Origin: Streptomyces rishiriensis | GTDB taxonomy: Bacteria > Actinomycetota > Actinomycetes > Streptomycetales > Streptomycetaceae | Assembly (NCBI RefSeq): GCF_030815485.1 | Contig: NZ_JAUSWV010000002.1 | Location: 8,184,001 to 8,248,000 of the forward strand | Direction of reading: 5' to 3' | DNA: 64,000 nucleotides | Part shown: positions 36,885 through 45,273 of the stretch, one piece after another | How the letters are laid out: every line of letters begins with the position of its first letter | How positions within the stretch are numbered: the first letter of the stretch is position 1 | The notes under the pieces: generated by a model | Seen by the model: the letters and a program-made list of their open reading frames with translations, nothing else | What the model was told of the DNA's origin: nothing | The model's database searches: none | Translations under genes and position numbers: made by a program

Positions 36885-37736
36885 ATGACAGCGACGATCG
36901 CGCAGACGGACAAGGATCTGGCGACAGGGAGACTGCCGGAGATCCCCGAACCGGGAAAGATGGCGCCCAAGGACGCCCGCACCCTGTCCAAGCTGTTCTT
37001 CGCGAAGCTGGCAGTGCTCGAGGAAGGCACGCCCGAGCACCAGTACGCGCGCAACACCCTGATCGAGATGAACATGTCCCTGGTCCGCTTCGCGGCCGGC
37101 CGGTTCCGCAACCGGGGCGGCGCGGACGGGATGGAGGACATCGTCCAGGTCGGCGTCATCGGGCTGATCAAGGCCATCGACCGGTTCGAGATATCCCGGG
37201 AGGTGGAGTTCACCTCCTTCGCCATCCCGTACATCGTTGGCGAGATCAAGCGTTTCTTCCGGGACACCTCCTGGTCCGTACACGTGCCGCGCCGCCTGCA
37301 GGAGGCGCGCGTGCAACTGGCGAAGGCCACCGAGGAGCTCCAGAGCCGTATGGGCCGGACTCCCACGGTCAAGGAGCTGGCGGAACTGATGGACCTGACC
37401 GAGGAGGAGGTCATCGAGGCCCGGCTCGCCTCCAACGGCTACAACTCCGCCTCGCTGGACGCCACCATCGGGGGCGGCCCCGACGGCGAGACAGCACTGG
37501 CGGACTTCATCGGGTGCGACGACGCGGCCATGGAACTGGTGGAGGACTTCCACGCGCTGGCGCCCCTGCTTGCCCAGCTCGACGAGCGTGAACGGAGCAT
37601 CCTCCACTGGCGGTTCGTCGAAGAGCTGACCCAGGCACAGATCGGCGAACGGCTCGGCTGCTCGCAGATGCACGTGTCCCGCCTGCTGTCCGGCACCCTG
37701 AAGCGCCTGCGCAAGGGCATGCTCACCACCCAGTGA
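36885..37736 (+). CDS. SigB/SigF-family RNA polymerase sigma factor
   Basis: 283 residues from ATG at 36885, with GGGGAG upstream. Region 2 is NTLIEMNMSLVRFAAGRFRNRGGADGMEDIVQVGVIGLIKAIDRFEISREVEFTSFAIPYIVGEIKRFFRDTSWSVHVPRRLQE. Region 3 is QSRMGRTPTVKELAELMDLTEEEVIEAR. Region 4 is LDERERSILHWRFVEELTQAQIGERLGCSQMHVSRLLSGTLKRLR. This is the stress/development SigF class that partner-switch kinases and phosphatases regulate. No anti-sigma gene is adjacent; an RsbW-like ATPase (10.7 kb) and a SpoIIE-type phosphatase (39.9 kb) are elsewhere in the window. Confidence 0.94.
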   Translation: MTATIAQTDKDLATGRLPEIPEPGKMAPKDARTLSKLFFAKLAVLEEGTPEHQYARNTLIEMNMSLVRFAAGRFRNRGGADGMEDIVQVGVIGLIKAIDRFEISREVEFTSFAIPYIVGEIKRFFRDTSWSVHVPRRLQEARVQLAKATEELQSRMGRTPTVKELAELMDLTEEEVIEARLASNGYNSASLDATIGGGPDGETALADFIGCDDAAMELVEDFHALAPLLAQLDERERSILHWRFVEELTQAQIGERLGCSQMHVSRLLSGTLKRLRKGMLTTQ

Positions 37737-37746
37737 AGCGCGCACG

Positions 37747-37806
37747 GAACCGACACCCGTGGAACCCACACCCGTGGAACCAGCACCCAGGGAACCGACA
37801 CCCGTG
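37747..37806. repeat. four tandem 15-bp units
   Basis: GAACCGACACCCGTG, GAACCCACACCCGTG, GAACCAGCACCCAGG and GAACCGACACCCGTG follow one another from 37747 to 37806, between the sigma gene and the GvpU-like gene. In the frame of the latter they encode Glu-Pro-Thr/Ala-Pro-Val/Arg pentapeptides. Confidence 0.85.
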
Positions 37807-37836
37807 GCCCGGGCATGTATGCAGAGAGGACATGTG

Positions 37837-38259
37837 GTGAGCCAACACGGTGCCGCGCTCCCGCCTATCGACGCGCATCTGGAGATCCTGCTGCGGCTGG
37901 TCGACGCGCAGCCCGAGGCCACCCTCAAGATCTGCCTGACCACGCCCGGTGGGATCGTCGCGGGGAACCTGGTCGGATCCCGCGCCTGGGCCGACCGGTG
38001 GGAGGACGTGGTGTCGACGGCCACCGGGGCGGAAGACACGGCCGACCACATGGCACACCTGGCGCACACCGTCCGGGCCGCCGTGAAGGAGGCCGCGTCC
38101 GAGCCGGGAACGGGCGACGGGCTGCACGCCTTCATCCACCTCGTCGACGTGACGTTCCTGTCCGTGCCCGGGACCGCGACCGCTCCGCTGTGGCGTGGAC
38201 GGCTGGGCGACGTCTCCGGCTGGGCCCTGGGGGCTCCTGCCGACCCGCCGGTCTCGTGA
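37837..38259 (+). CDS. GvpU-like gas vesicle accessory protein
   Basis: 140 residues from GTG at 37837, with GAGAGGA at a 6-nt spacing. The GvpU pattern is visible along the whole length: LEILLRLVDAQPEATLKICLTTPGGIVAGNLVGSRAWADRW, HAFIHLVDVTFLSVPG, and LWRGRLGDVSGWALG; the order matches Bacillus GvpU, where it tunes vesicle clustering. The open frame extends upstream to 37759 through the 15-bp repeats, which could add an Glu-Pro-Thr-Pro-Val stretch. The next gene overlaps its stop by 4 nt. Confidence 0.8.
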   Translation: MSQHGAALPPIDAHLEILLRLVDAQPEATLKICLTTPGGIVAGNLVGSRAWADRWEDVVSTATGAEDTADHMAHLAHTVRAAVKEAASEPGTGDGLHAFIHLVDVTFLSVPGTATAPLWRGRLGDVSGWALGAPADPPVS

Positions 38260-38645
38260 AGACCGCTGGTGACCTGATGGCACCTCAGCACCCCGCACAC
38301 CGTGACGGCGACCGGCCCGGCCGGTTCACCCGCCTGGCCGAACACGCCTCGAACTTCACCAGCTCGCCCGCCTTCTTCGGTGTGTGCCTCGTCCTGGTGG
38401 CCGCCGCGATCACCGCGCACGCGCTGAAGTTGCCCACGCCGTGGCTCCTGCTGGTGGGCGAGGCGATGTCCGCCGTCTCGCTGCTGCTCCTGGCCCTGCT
38501 CAAGAACTCCGAACGGCGGGCCGAGCACGCCATCCAGCGCAAGCTCGACGCCATCGCCGCCGCACTGCTGGAGATCCAGCGGAAGGAACCGGGAGCGGCG
38601 AGCGAGGAACTCCGCCAGGCCATCCGGATGGAGAAGCAGACCTGA
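38256..38645 (+). CDS. low-affinity iron permease-family small membrane protein
   Basis: 129 residues from GTG at 38256, which overlaps the preceding stop (GTGA); ATG at 38277 is an alternative. Two helices are evident: PAFFGVCLVLVAAAITAHAL (about 43-62) and TPWLLLVGEAMSAVSLLLLALL (about 66-87), preceded by RFTRLAEHASNFTSS. A charged cytoplasmic helix follows (ERRAEHAIQRKLDAIAAALLEIQRK). This matches the short bacterial members of the family named for yeast Fet4, but transport of iron is not demonstrated. Confidence 0.85.
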   Translation: MKTAGDLMAPQHPAHRDGDRPGRFTRLAEHASNFTSSPAFFGVCLVLVAAAITAHALKLPTPWLLLVGEAMSAVSLLLLALLKNSERRAEHAIQRKLDAIAAALLEIQRKEPGAASEELRQAIRMEKQT

Positions 38646-39024
38646 CCCCGGCCGGTTCCGGCTGCCGGCCCACCGGGGGCGCCGGCTCGGGCTAGGGCTC
38701 GGGGGGACCCGCTTCGGCGTGGTGGTCGCGAGCCTGTCGATGCCCGCGAACCCGAAGAAGCAGGCGGAGGCGAGGGCGAGTGGCCGACGCGCCGACCCGC
38801 CTGCTGGTCGTGCGGGCGAGCGCGCCCGTTCCCGGCGACGCGGTCGGCACGCCGTTTCTCGATGCCGGCAGCCCGATCGGACGGGCGGCATCGCACCGCA
38901 CCCCGGCGCGGTCGCGGCCTACCGCTCACTGCACGGCCGAGCCACTGGGACCCCCGCCTGCCGGGCAGGCGGGAGGGCCCGTCCGGCGGATCGTGCCGGA
39001 CGGGCCCGAGGTCCCGAGGAGGGC
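38646..39024. other. gene-free interval with a terminator
   Basis: No coding sequence with matching codon bias and homology is seen across these 379 bp. A hairpin near its right end (38975-39007) serves the DUF1062 gene. Confidence 0.6.
38975..39007 (-). terminator. strong hairpin terminator for the DUF1062 gene
   Basis: GGGCCCGTCCGGC (38975-38987) pairs perfectly with GCCGGACGGGCCC (38995-39007) over a 7-nt loop. It lies 18 nt beyond the minus-strand stop codon and could also stop transcripts from the plus strand. Confidence 0.75.
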
Positions 39025-39573
39025 TCAGCGCTTGAGCGTGAAGGTGAAGTCGCCGGAGAGCCTGCCGCTCAGCCGGACCGCCGAAACGAGGCTCCCCTCC
39101 GTGATCAGTCGCCCGACCTCGGCCCGCGAGAGGCCGCACCCTTCGGCGATCAGCCGTACCGGCCGGACAGGGATCCGCGCCGCGAAGCGGACCGAGACGT
39201 CGATCACCTCCTGATCCAGGTGATCCGAGCCGCCGGTGTCGAGGCGCCAGGCGTCGCCCCAGTCGAGGGCGATGCGGTTACGGCGCCGCAGAACCGGGTC
39301 CAGAAGCAACTCGGCCGCCAGGCCGGGGTCGTTGCCGTGCATCCGGTCCAGCAGTTCAGGTCGTACGGAGCGCACGTTCATCCGCTCCAGGACCGTGAGC
39401 TTCGCCGTGTCCCCGCAAGCGGTGCAGAGCACGAGGAGCCAGGCATCGAGGAGCTTGTGGTTCGCGTTGACGCGAAATTTACCGTTCGCCCGGAAGCGGC
39501 CGGACGAGCACGCGGGGCAACGGCGGAGAACCGCCGGCAGGCAGGTGGGCATGACCACCCAGTTTTCGAACAC
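39025..39573 (-). CDS. DUF1062 zinc-ribbon protein
   Basis: 182 residues from GTG at 39573; ATG at 39552 is the other choice, but homologues begin with the ENWVV segment before it. The two CxxC pairs RRCPAC and LCTACG (about 35 residues apart) suggest a zinc site. Conserved parts are RFRANGKFRVNANHKLLDAWLLVLC, KLTVLERMNVRSV and DWGDAWRLD. The protein ends with a helix-turn-helix-like VRLIAEGCGLSRAEVGRLITEGSL. The biological role is not known. Confidence 0.9.
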   Translation of the reverse strand: MFENWVVMPTCLPAVLRRCPACSSGRFRANGKFRVNANHKLLDAWLLVLCTACGDTAKLTVLERMNVRSVRPELLDRMHGNDPGLAAELLLDPVLRRRNRIALDWGDAWRLDTGGSDHLDQEVIDVSVRFAARIPVRPVRLIAEGCGLSRAEVGRLITEGSLVSAVRLSGRLSGDFTFTLKR

Positions 39574-39893
39574 AGAAGTACACCGGTTCCAGTGAGAAGA
39601 CCGCAGCAGAAAGGAGCGCGGCACGCAGATGCGCGACGCGCGACACACAGCGCTCGGGAGGTCTCACACGGTGTACAACGGCACGTCCTTGCCTCGGCAG
39701 CTCGGTTCGGCAGCAAGGTAGCGGCTCGCAGCGGCGTCGCTCCACCGGTTTTTCCGGCGCGCGCCGTCGGGCTCAACGCCGGTAGGGAGTGGTTCCGTTC
39801 TCTGGTCCACAGCATTGACCAGGCAAAATGAGCCCACCAGGTGAGGTTGCGGAGACTCGGGGAAGAAGTTGCGGCAACCGATAGGAGGTTGTC
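39574..39893. other. divergent promoter interval
   Basis: This 320-bp gap lies between the DUF1062 gene and the phosphatase gene, which diverge. CCTTGC near 39688 and GCAAGG near 39712 form a weak inverted pair. No gene is supported. Confidence 0.5.
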
Positions 39894-41084
39894 GTGAAGG
39901 GTGGAGACCTGGAACTGGGCGAGTTGCTCACCGCCGCGGAGGCGGCGCCGCCCGGTGAGTCCGTCGACGTCGTGGCGCACGATCTGCAGAAGCGGTTCGG
40001 TGCGGAGCGTGTGTCCTTCCTGTTCGTCGACCTCATCGGTCAGCGTCTGGTGCGGCTTGCCGCGTTCGGCGGCGAGGCCCCGGACGATGACGAGCCGATA
40101 GACCTGCACGGCAGCGTCTACGACGACGTTCTGCGGAGTCAGCGCCAGCTGGTGGAACCGGACGGCCAGGGCGGACGGCGCGTCATCACACCGGTCACCA
40201 ACCGCGGTGACTGCATCGGCGTCCTGGAAGCGACCCTCCAGTCCGCCGACGACACCGTGCTGCAGCAGGTCCGCGACGCGGCACACGCACTGGCCTACAT
40301 CATCGTCACGGACCGTCGCTTCACCGATCTGTACCACCTGGGCCGGCGCACCACCGAGACCAGCCTGGCCGCGGAGATCCAGCACCAGCTGCTTCCCTCG
40401 GCGCCCTGCTGCGAGGCGGCCCAGTTCACCCTCGCCGCCGGGCTGGTCCCGGCGGACGACATCGGCGGCGACACGTACGACTACACCCTCGACCGTGACA
40501 CCCTGCACCTGTCCATCACCGACGCCATGGGCCACGACACGAACTCGGCCCTGCTGGCCACCCTGCTGGTCGGCGCGCTGCGCCGGGCGCGCCGCAGCGG
40601 CTGCGACGCCCTCAAGCAGGCCCACCATGCCCACGAGGCCATGCTCAGCCACAATCGCGGCCTGGCCACGGGGCAGCTGATCTGCGTCAAGCTCGAAACA
40701 GGCCTGTGCGAGCTGGTCAACGCCGGCCACCCGCGTCCGCTGCGGCTGCGCGACGGCACCGTCGAGGAGGTCAGACTCTCCGCCAACCTGCCCTTCGGAG
40801 TGGCGGCACCCACCGCCTACCGCGTACAGGAACTGCAATTGCTTCCCGGAGACCGCCTGGTCCTGCTCACCGACGGAATGCAGGACCGCGGTGCCGCCGC
40901 CGTCGACCTGGCCTCGGTCATCTACGACACCCGCGCACTGCACCCGCGTGAAGCCGTCCGCAGCCTTACCGCCGCGGTGCTCGACGCCTGCCACGACAAC
41001 CTCAAGGACGACGCCACGGTCCTGATACTGGACTGGCACGGCAAACGCCGACCGGAGCAGACCGGGCCCGACGCACGGGGATGA
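39894..41084 (+). CDS. SpoIIE-type PP2C protein serine/threonine phosphatase with N-terminal sensor
   Basis: 396 residues from GTG at 39894, with AGGAGG at a good distance. Residues about 20-140 form a GAF-like sensor (HDLQKRFGAERVSFLFVDLIGQRLVRLAAF...). The phosphatase domain begins near 155 with EIQHQLLPS. Metal-binding motifs are DIGGDTYDY, ITDAMGHD, NAGHPRPLRL, LLTDGMQDR and the final DDATVLILDW, so it should be active. These enzymes dephosphorylate anti-anti-sigma factors and release stress sigma factors. The SigF-like gene 2 kb upstream is a possible beneficiary, by inference. Confidence 0.93.
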   Translation: MKGGDLELGELLTAAEAAPPGESVDVVAHDLQKRFGAERVSFLFVDLIGQRLVRLAAFGGEAPDDDEPIDLHGSVYDDVLRSQRQLVEPDGQGGRRVITPVTNRGDCIGVLEATLQSADDTVLQQVRDAAHALAYIIVTDRRFTDLYHLGRRTTETSLAAEIQHQLLPSAPCCEAAQFTLAAGLVPADDIGGDTYDYTLDRDTLHLSITDAMGHDTNSALLATLLVGALRRARRSGCDALKQAHHAHEAMLSHNRGLATGQLICVKLETGLCELVNAGHPRPLRLRDGTVEEVRLSANLPFGVAAPTAYRVQELQLLPGDRLVLLTDGMQDRGAAAVDLASVIYDTRALHPREAVRSLTAAVLDACHDNLKDDATVLILDWHGKRRPEQTGPDARG

Positions 41085-41149
41085 GCGGCCAGTGACCCGG
41101 TCCGTCCGGGCACGTCCCGTTGTCAGCGCGGTGCGCTTCACCGGCCGCC

Positions 41150-41682
41150 ATGGAGCTCACCCGGACGACCGCCGACGACCTGCCGGCCCAGCTCGGCCCG
41201 GAGGACGGCTCCATGTATCTGCCCGGCGGTCTGGACCCGCAGGTTCTGACCGACCTGCTCGACAACAGGTACGGCGCCCGCGCACCCTGGTCCTCGACGG
41301 TTTCACCGATCCGACGATCGACGACCGCTCGGGCGCGGCTCTCCTCATGCCCTTCGAGGGCCGTGCCGTGAAGACGCGGGCGGGGGCGTACGGGGACCAG
41401 TGGGTCGGCACGGGTACGGCGCGGGACGCCGAAGGGGTCGAGCGGCCGGTGCTGGTGGTCGCAGACAGGAAGGTCCCGGAACCCGTGGCGGCCGGTTCGG
41501 ACGCCGAGGAGGGCGTCGACTGGATGGAGCGGCTGATACGGCCGGGCGGCGCCGGTTCACCGGGAGCGCGGGTGGCCTTGCGCGGTACGCGGGACGGCGC
41601 GGTCACGCCGACCGCAGCTGCCCCTGGGACGGAGCGGGACGCCGGTTTCGGCGTCCCCGAGCTCACGGGTCGGTACAGCTAG
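41150..41682 (+). pseudogene. frameshifted gene of unknown family
   Basis: The first frame from ATG 41150 gives ELTRTTADDLPAQLGPEDGS, then a region ending LLDNRYG near 41273. The sensible continuation is one frame away: RTLVLDGFTDPTIDDRSGAA, then MPFEGRAVKTRAGAYGDQWVGTGTARD, down to the TAG at 41680. A single-base loss or two-base gain around 41274-41284 (a GC-rich GCGCCCGCGC tract) would join them into about 177 residues. I do not recognise the family. The stop overlaps that of the convergent MFS gene. Confidence 0.7.
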
Positions 41683-43082
41683 CGGGGCGCGTCGCGGGCC
41701 GTCGGCTGTGAGGCCCGCGCCACGACGAACAGGAACAGCCCGCAGGCCGCCACGAGCAGCCATCCTGGACGCGACGCGGCGGCGAGGCCGCTGGGGCCGG
41801 CGCCCGCGACGAGGGCGCCGGCGAGGGCGATGCCGACCGCCGCACCGACCTGGCGCGCGGTGGAGGTGATCGCCCCTGCCACGCCGGCCCGGGCGAGCGG
41901 GAGACCGCTGACCGCCGTGTTGGTGAGGGGGGCGTTGGCGAAGCCGAACCCGACGCCGATCAGCAGGTGGGCGAGAAGGATCAGCGGCACGCTGGTGTCC
42001 TGGCCCAGGTTCATCAGGCTCAGACCGCCGGCCGCGGTGAAGGCGCCGGCGAGGACGAGCGGGCGTCGCGGTCCGAGGCGCCCGACCAGGGCGCCGGACC
42101 AGGGCGCGCAGACGGTGGCCCCGAGTGCCATGGGCAGGGTCGCGGCACCGCTCGCGAGCGGTGTCCAGCCGCGGGTGTGCTGGAGGTAGAGCGTACTGAG
42201 CAGCAGGGTCATGTTCAGCGCGACGAAGACCGCCACGGCGCCGAGAACGGCCGTGGCGAACGGCGGCCGGCGGAAGAGGGCGAGATCCATCAGGGGTTCG
42301 CCGCGGCGCCGCTCGGCCAGGACGAACCCTGCCGTCGCCGCCGCGATCAGGGTGCAGCCGGTGAGCGCGGCGGGCGAGGTCCAGCCGATGCCGGGTCCGT
42401 CTATGAGAACGCCGACGACGAGGCCGAGGATCACGGTGAGGAGCGCTTGGCCGGGCAGGTCGAGGGGCCGGGCGCGCTGTGCCCGGGACTCCGGCACGAA
42501 CATGGCGACCAGCACGAGGGCGGCGACGACGACGGGAGCGTTGATCCAGAACACCGAACGCCAGCCGAACGCGGCGATGAGCGCGCCGCCGGTGACCGGG
42601 CCCACGGCCATGCTGAGCCCGAAGACCGACGCCCACACGCCGATCGCCCGGGCCCGTTCCCGCGGGTCGGGCATCGCGTTCACCACGATCGCCAGGGCCA
42701 CCGGACTCAGCATGGAGGCACCGACCCCCTGGACGGCCCGGGCGGCCACGAGCGCGCCGAGCGACGGGGCGAGGGCGCAGGCGAGGGAGGCCATGCCGAA
42801 GACGAGCAGTCCGCACCGGAAGACGCGGCGGCGTCCGAAGCGGTCCGCCAGCGAGCCCGAGACGATGAGCAGACTGGCCAGGACCACGGTGTAGGCGTTG
42901 ACGACCCACTCCAGACCGCGGGTGTCCACGTCGAGGCCGTACCCGATCTCGGGCAGGCCCACGTTGACGATGGTGGTGTCCACACCCACCAGGAACATAC
43001 TGAGCGCGCAGACGACCAGCACCGTCCAGCGCCGGCGCGCGCTCAGCGGGGAGGGTGGAGAGGCCAGGGTTGTGGTGAGCAC
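41679..43082 (-). CDS. MFS drug-efflux transporter (DHA2/EmrB type)
   Basis: 467 residues from GTG at 43082, with AGGGGGA upstream; the frame to 43163 would run through the operator. About fourteen helices. Motif A is GSLADRFGRRRVFRCG after helix 2; helix 1 carries MFLVGVDTTIVNVGLPEIG, the D1-type signature of DHA2 exporters; GPVTGGALIAAFGWRSVFWIN is motif C. It probably exports a toxic compound by proton antiport. It is divergent from an XRE-cupin regulator, with a 17-bp palindrome between them. Confidence 0.94.
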   Translation of the reverse strand: MLTTTLASPPSPLSARRRWTVLVVCALSMFLVGVDTTIVNVGLPEIGYGLDVDTRGLEWVVNAYTVVLASLLIVSGSLADRFGRRRVFRCGLLVFGMASLACALAPSLGALVAARAVQGVGASMLSPVALAIVVNAMPDPRERARAIGVWASVFGLSMAVGPVTGGALIAAFGWRSVFWINAPVVVAALVLVAMFVPESRAQRARPLDLPGQALLTVILGLVVGVLIDGPGIGWTSPAALTGCTLIAAATAGFVLAERRRGEPLMDLALFRRPPFATAVLGAVAVFVALNMTLLLSTLYLQHTRGWTPLASGAATLPMALGATVCAPWSGALVGRLGPRRPLVLAGAFTAAGGLSLMNLGQDTSVPLILLAHLLIGVGFGFANAPLTNTAVSGLPLARAGVAGAITSTARQVGAAVGIALAGALVAGAGPSGLAAASRPGWLLVAACGLFLFVVARASQPTARDAPR

Positions 43083-43152
43083 GGGAGGTCCCCCTTCTAC
43101 GGGATCGGCTGCCGCCCAGGCTCGGGCCGAGTGGGGCTTCGGACCCAGGAAC

Positions 43153-43169
43153 TTTGCGAACACCGCAAA
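43153..43169. promoter_or_regulatory. palindromic operator between MFS and XRE-cupin genes
   Basis: TTTGCG-AACAC-CGCAAA is a perfect inverted repeat 71 bp upstream of the MFS start and 8 bp upstream of the regulator ATG. It is placed to control both genes. Confidence 0.7.
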
Positions 43170-43177
43170 ATGGCCGC

Positions 43178-43759
43178 ATGGACGCCGAACTCGCGGAACT
43201 CCTCGACAGCATCGGGCCCCGGCTGCGCGCCCTGCGGCGCGACCGCGGCCTCACCCTCGAATCCCTCGCGAAGGACACCGGAATCTCCGTGAGCACCCTG
43301 TCGCGTCTCGAGTCGGGGCTGCGGCGTCCGACGCTCGACCTGCTGATCCCGCTCGCCCGCGCCCACCGCGTCGCGCTGGACCAGCTGGTGACGGCTCCGG
43401 CGACCGGTGATCCGCGGGTCCATCTGAAGCCTCGAAGCCGGGAGCGCGGCAGTGTCCTCGTCCCGCTGACGCAGCACCCGGGCCGGGTCCAGGTCTTCAA
43501 GCAGGTGCTCGCGCACCGCGAACCGAGACTGGTGACCCACTCCGGGTACGAATGGCTCTACGTGCTCGCCGGCCGGCTCCGCCTCATTCTCGGGGAGCGC
43601 GAGATCACTCTCCGGCCGGGGGAGGTGGCCGAGTTCGACACCGCTGAACCCCACTGGTTCGGCCCCGCCGACACCGAAGCGGTGGAAATCCTGCACCTGT
43701 TCGGCCCCCACGGCGACCAGGCCGTCGTCCGCACCGGCCCGACGGCGAACGGCTGGTGA
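43178..43759 (+). CDS. XRE-family regulator with C-terminal cupin domain
   Basis: 193 residues from ATG at 43178. The helix-turn-helix is IGPRLRALRRDRGLTLESLAKDTGISVSTLSRLESGLRRPTLDLLIPLARAHRVALDQL (about 12-70). The cupin is GYEWLYVLAGRLRLILGEREITLRPGEVAEFDTAEPHWFGPAD (about 125-170), with His and Glu residues suited to metal or ligand binding. No ribosome site lies before the start, and the operator abuts it; the message may be leaderless or nearly so. It probably represses the divergent MFS gene and itself. Confidence 0.92.
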   Translation: MDAELAELLDSIGPRLRALRRDRGLTLESLAKDTGISVSTLSRLESGLRRPTLDLLIPLARAHRVALDQLVTAPATGDPRVHLKPRSRERGSVLVPLTQHPGRVQVFKQVLAHREPRLVTHSGYEWLYVLAGRLRLILGEREITLRPGEVAEFDTAEPHWFGPADTEAVEILHLFGPHGDQAVVRTGPTANGW

Positions 43760-43890
43760 GGCGAGACGTCCGACGGACGGCCGCCGAGAGGGCGGACCCG
43801 GACCACAGGAGCCCGGCAGGGCGATGAGTCCCGGCGTGATCGTCGGTCTGCATCCCCGACAGGCGATCGACCGCAATCGAGGAGAGCGTC

Positions 43891-44469
43891 ATGACCGCCA
43901 CCTACACCTTCGACGTCTTTTCCAGCCTCGACGGCTTCGGCGCCGCCGGCGGCGACTGGACCGGCTACTGGGGCAAGCAGGGCCCCGAGCTGCTCGACCA
44001 CCGCCTCGCCCTCTACCGCGACGAGCAGCGGATGGTCTTCGGGGCCAACACGTACCGGGCGTTCGCGCGCATGCTGGCCTCCGGTACCGAGGAGTCCGAA
44101 GTGCGTGACCCATGGGTCACGCGGATGAGGAGCCTGCCGGCCACGGTGGTGTCGACCACGCTGGAAGGACCCCTCGACTGGCCGGACGCGAACGTCGTGC
44201 GCGGCGACGCCGTCGACGTCGTCGCCCGGCTCAAGGAAGAGTCCGCGGTACCGCTGCGCTCCCATGGCAGCCTGTCGATGAACCGGGCGCTGATGGCCGC
44301 CGGTCTGGTCGACCGCGTCCAGGTGACGCTCTTCCCCGTGATCACCGGTCGCACCGGGCTGGATCCGGTCTTCCGGGGGGCGTCCGACTTCGACCTCGAG
44401 CTGATCGAGCACCGGACGCTCGACAGCCATGTCCAAGAGCTCGTCTACCGGCCCACCCCGCACGTCTGA
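43891..44469 (+). CDS. RibD C-terminal/dihydrofolate reductase-like protein
   Basis: 192 residues from ATG at 43891, with GGAGAG upstream. The DHFR-like fold shows as YTFDVFSSLDGFGAAGGDWTGYWGKQG, MVFGANTYRAFARML, ATVVSTTLEGPLDWPDANVV, and LRSHGSLSMNRALMAAGLVDRVQVTLFPVITGRTGLDPVF. Stand-alone members are NADPH-dependent reductases of unknown substrate, not true folate enzymes. It follows the XRE-cupin gene by 131 bp. Confidence 0.92.
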   Translation: MTATYTFDVFSSLDGFGAAGGDWTGYWGKQGPELLDHRLALYRDEQRMVFGANTYRAFARMLASGTEESEVRDPWVTRMRSLPATVVSTTLEGPLDWPDANVVRGDAVDVVARLKEESAVPLRSHGSLSMNRALMAAGLVDRVQVTLFPVITGRTGLDPVFRGASDFDLELIEHRTLDSHVQELVYRPTPHV

Positions 44470-44478
44470 GCCACGCCG

Positions 44479-45273
44479 TCAGGGCAGGATCGAGTCGACG
44501 TAGCCGCCGTCGACCCGCAGTGCTCCGCCCGTCGTGGCCGAGGCCTGGTCGGAGCTGAGGTAGACGACCATGTGGGCGATCTCCTCGGGCTCGATCAGCC
44601 GTTGCAGGAGGGACTGCGGCCGGTGCTGCCGCATGAATGCGCGCTGAGCCTCGTCCCAGGGGAGGTCGCGGTCGACGAGTTCGTAGACGAAGTCCTCGAC
44701 GCCGCCGGTGTGCGTGGGGCCGGCGATGACCGAGTTGACCGTCACCCCCGTGCCCGCCGCCTGCTTCGCGAAGCCGCGGCCGACGGCGAGGAGCGCGGTC
44801 TTGGACATGCCGTAGTGGATCATCTCGGCCGGGATGACGACCGCCGAGTCACTGGCGATGTACTGGATCCGGCCCCAACCGCGCTCCGTCATGCCCGGAA
44901 GGTACAGCCGGGTCAGCCGTACCGCGGCCAGCACGTTCACCTCGAAGTAGCGCCGCCACTCCTCGTCGCTGATCTCCAGCGGGTCGGCGGAGCCGAAGAT
45001 GCCGAGGTTGTTGACGAGGACGTCCACCTCCGGCAGTGTCTCCAGGACCCGCCGTGCGCCCTCCTCGTTCGCCACGTCGGCGGCCACGGGCACGAAGGAG
45101 GCGCCGGGCACCTCCGCCGACAGCCGCGCCACACCCTCCGCGACCCGCTGCTCGTCCCGGCCGTTCACCCCTACACGGGCGCCGGAGCGCGCGAGCCCGG
45201 CGGCGATGGCCGCGCCGATGCCCTGCGTCGAGCCCGTGACCAGAGCCGTGCGTCCCGTCAGATCGATCTGCAT
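44479..45273 (-). CDS. short-chain dehydrogenase/reductase
   Basis: 264 residues from ATG at 45273; the longer frame to 45456 is unsupported. The NAD(P) site is ALVTGSTQGIGAAIAAGLA (about 9-27), then LVNNLGIFG, the Ser in IQYIASDSAVV, and the YGMSK catalytic pair. The C-terminus ends GGALRVDGGYVDSILP, as in classical SDRs of the FabG type. The substrate is unknown. It converges with the RibD-like gene, with only 9 bp between their stops. Confidence 0.94.
   Translation of the reverse strand: MQIDLTGRTALVTGSTQGIGAAIAAGLARSGARVGVNGRDEQRVAEGVARLSAEVPGASFVPVAADVANEEGARRVLETLPEVDVLVNNLGIFGSADPLEISDEEWRRYFEVNVLAAVRLTRLYLPGMTERGWGRIQYIASDSAVVIPAEMIHYGMSKTALLAVGRGFAKQAAGTGVTVNSVIAGPTHTGGVEDFVYELVDRDLPWDEAQRAFMRQHRPQSLLQRLIEPEEIAHMVVYLSSDQASATTGGALRVDGGYVDSILP

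Noticed and set aside
37747..37806. 15-bp units as a CRISPR or attachment site
   Set aside because: Units are contiguous and short, and no integrase or cas gene is near.
36879..38891. 670-codon minus-strand frame over the sigma, GvpU-like and permease genes
   Set aside because: Antisense shadow; all three plus-strand genes have family motifs.
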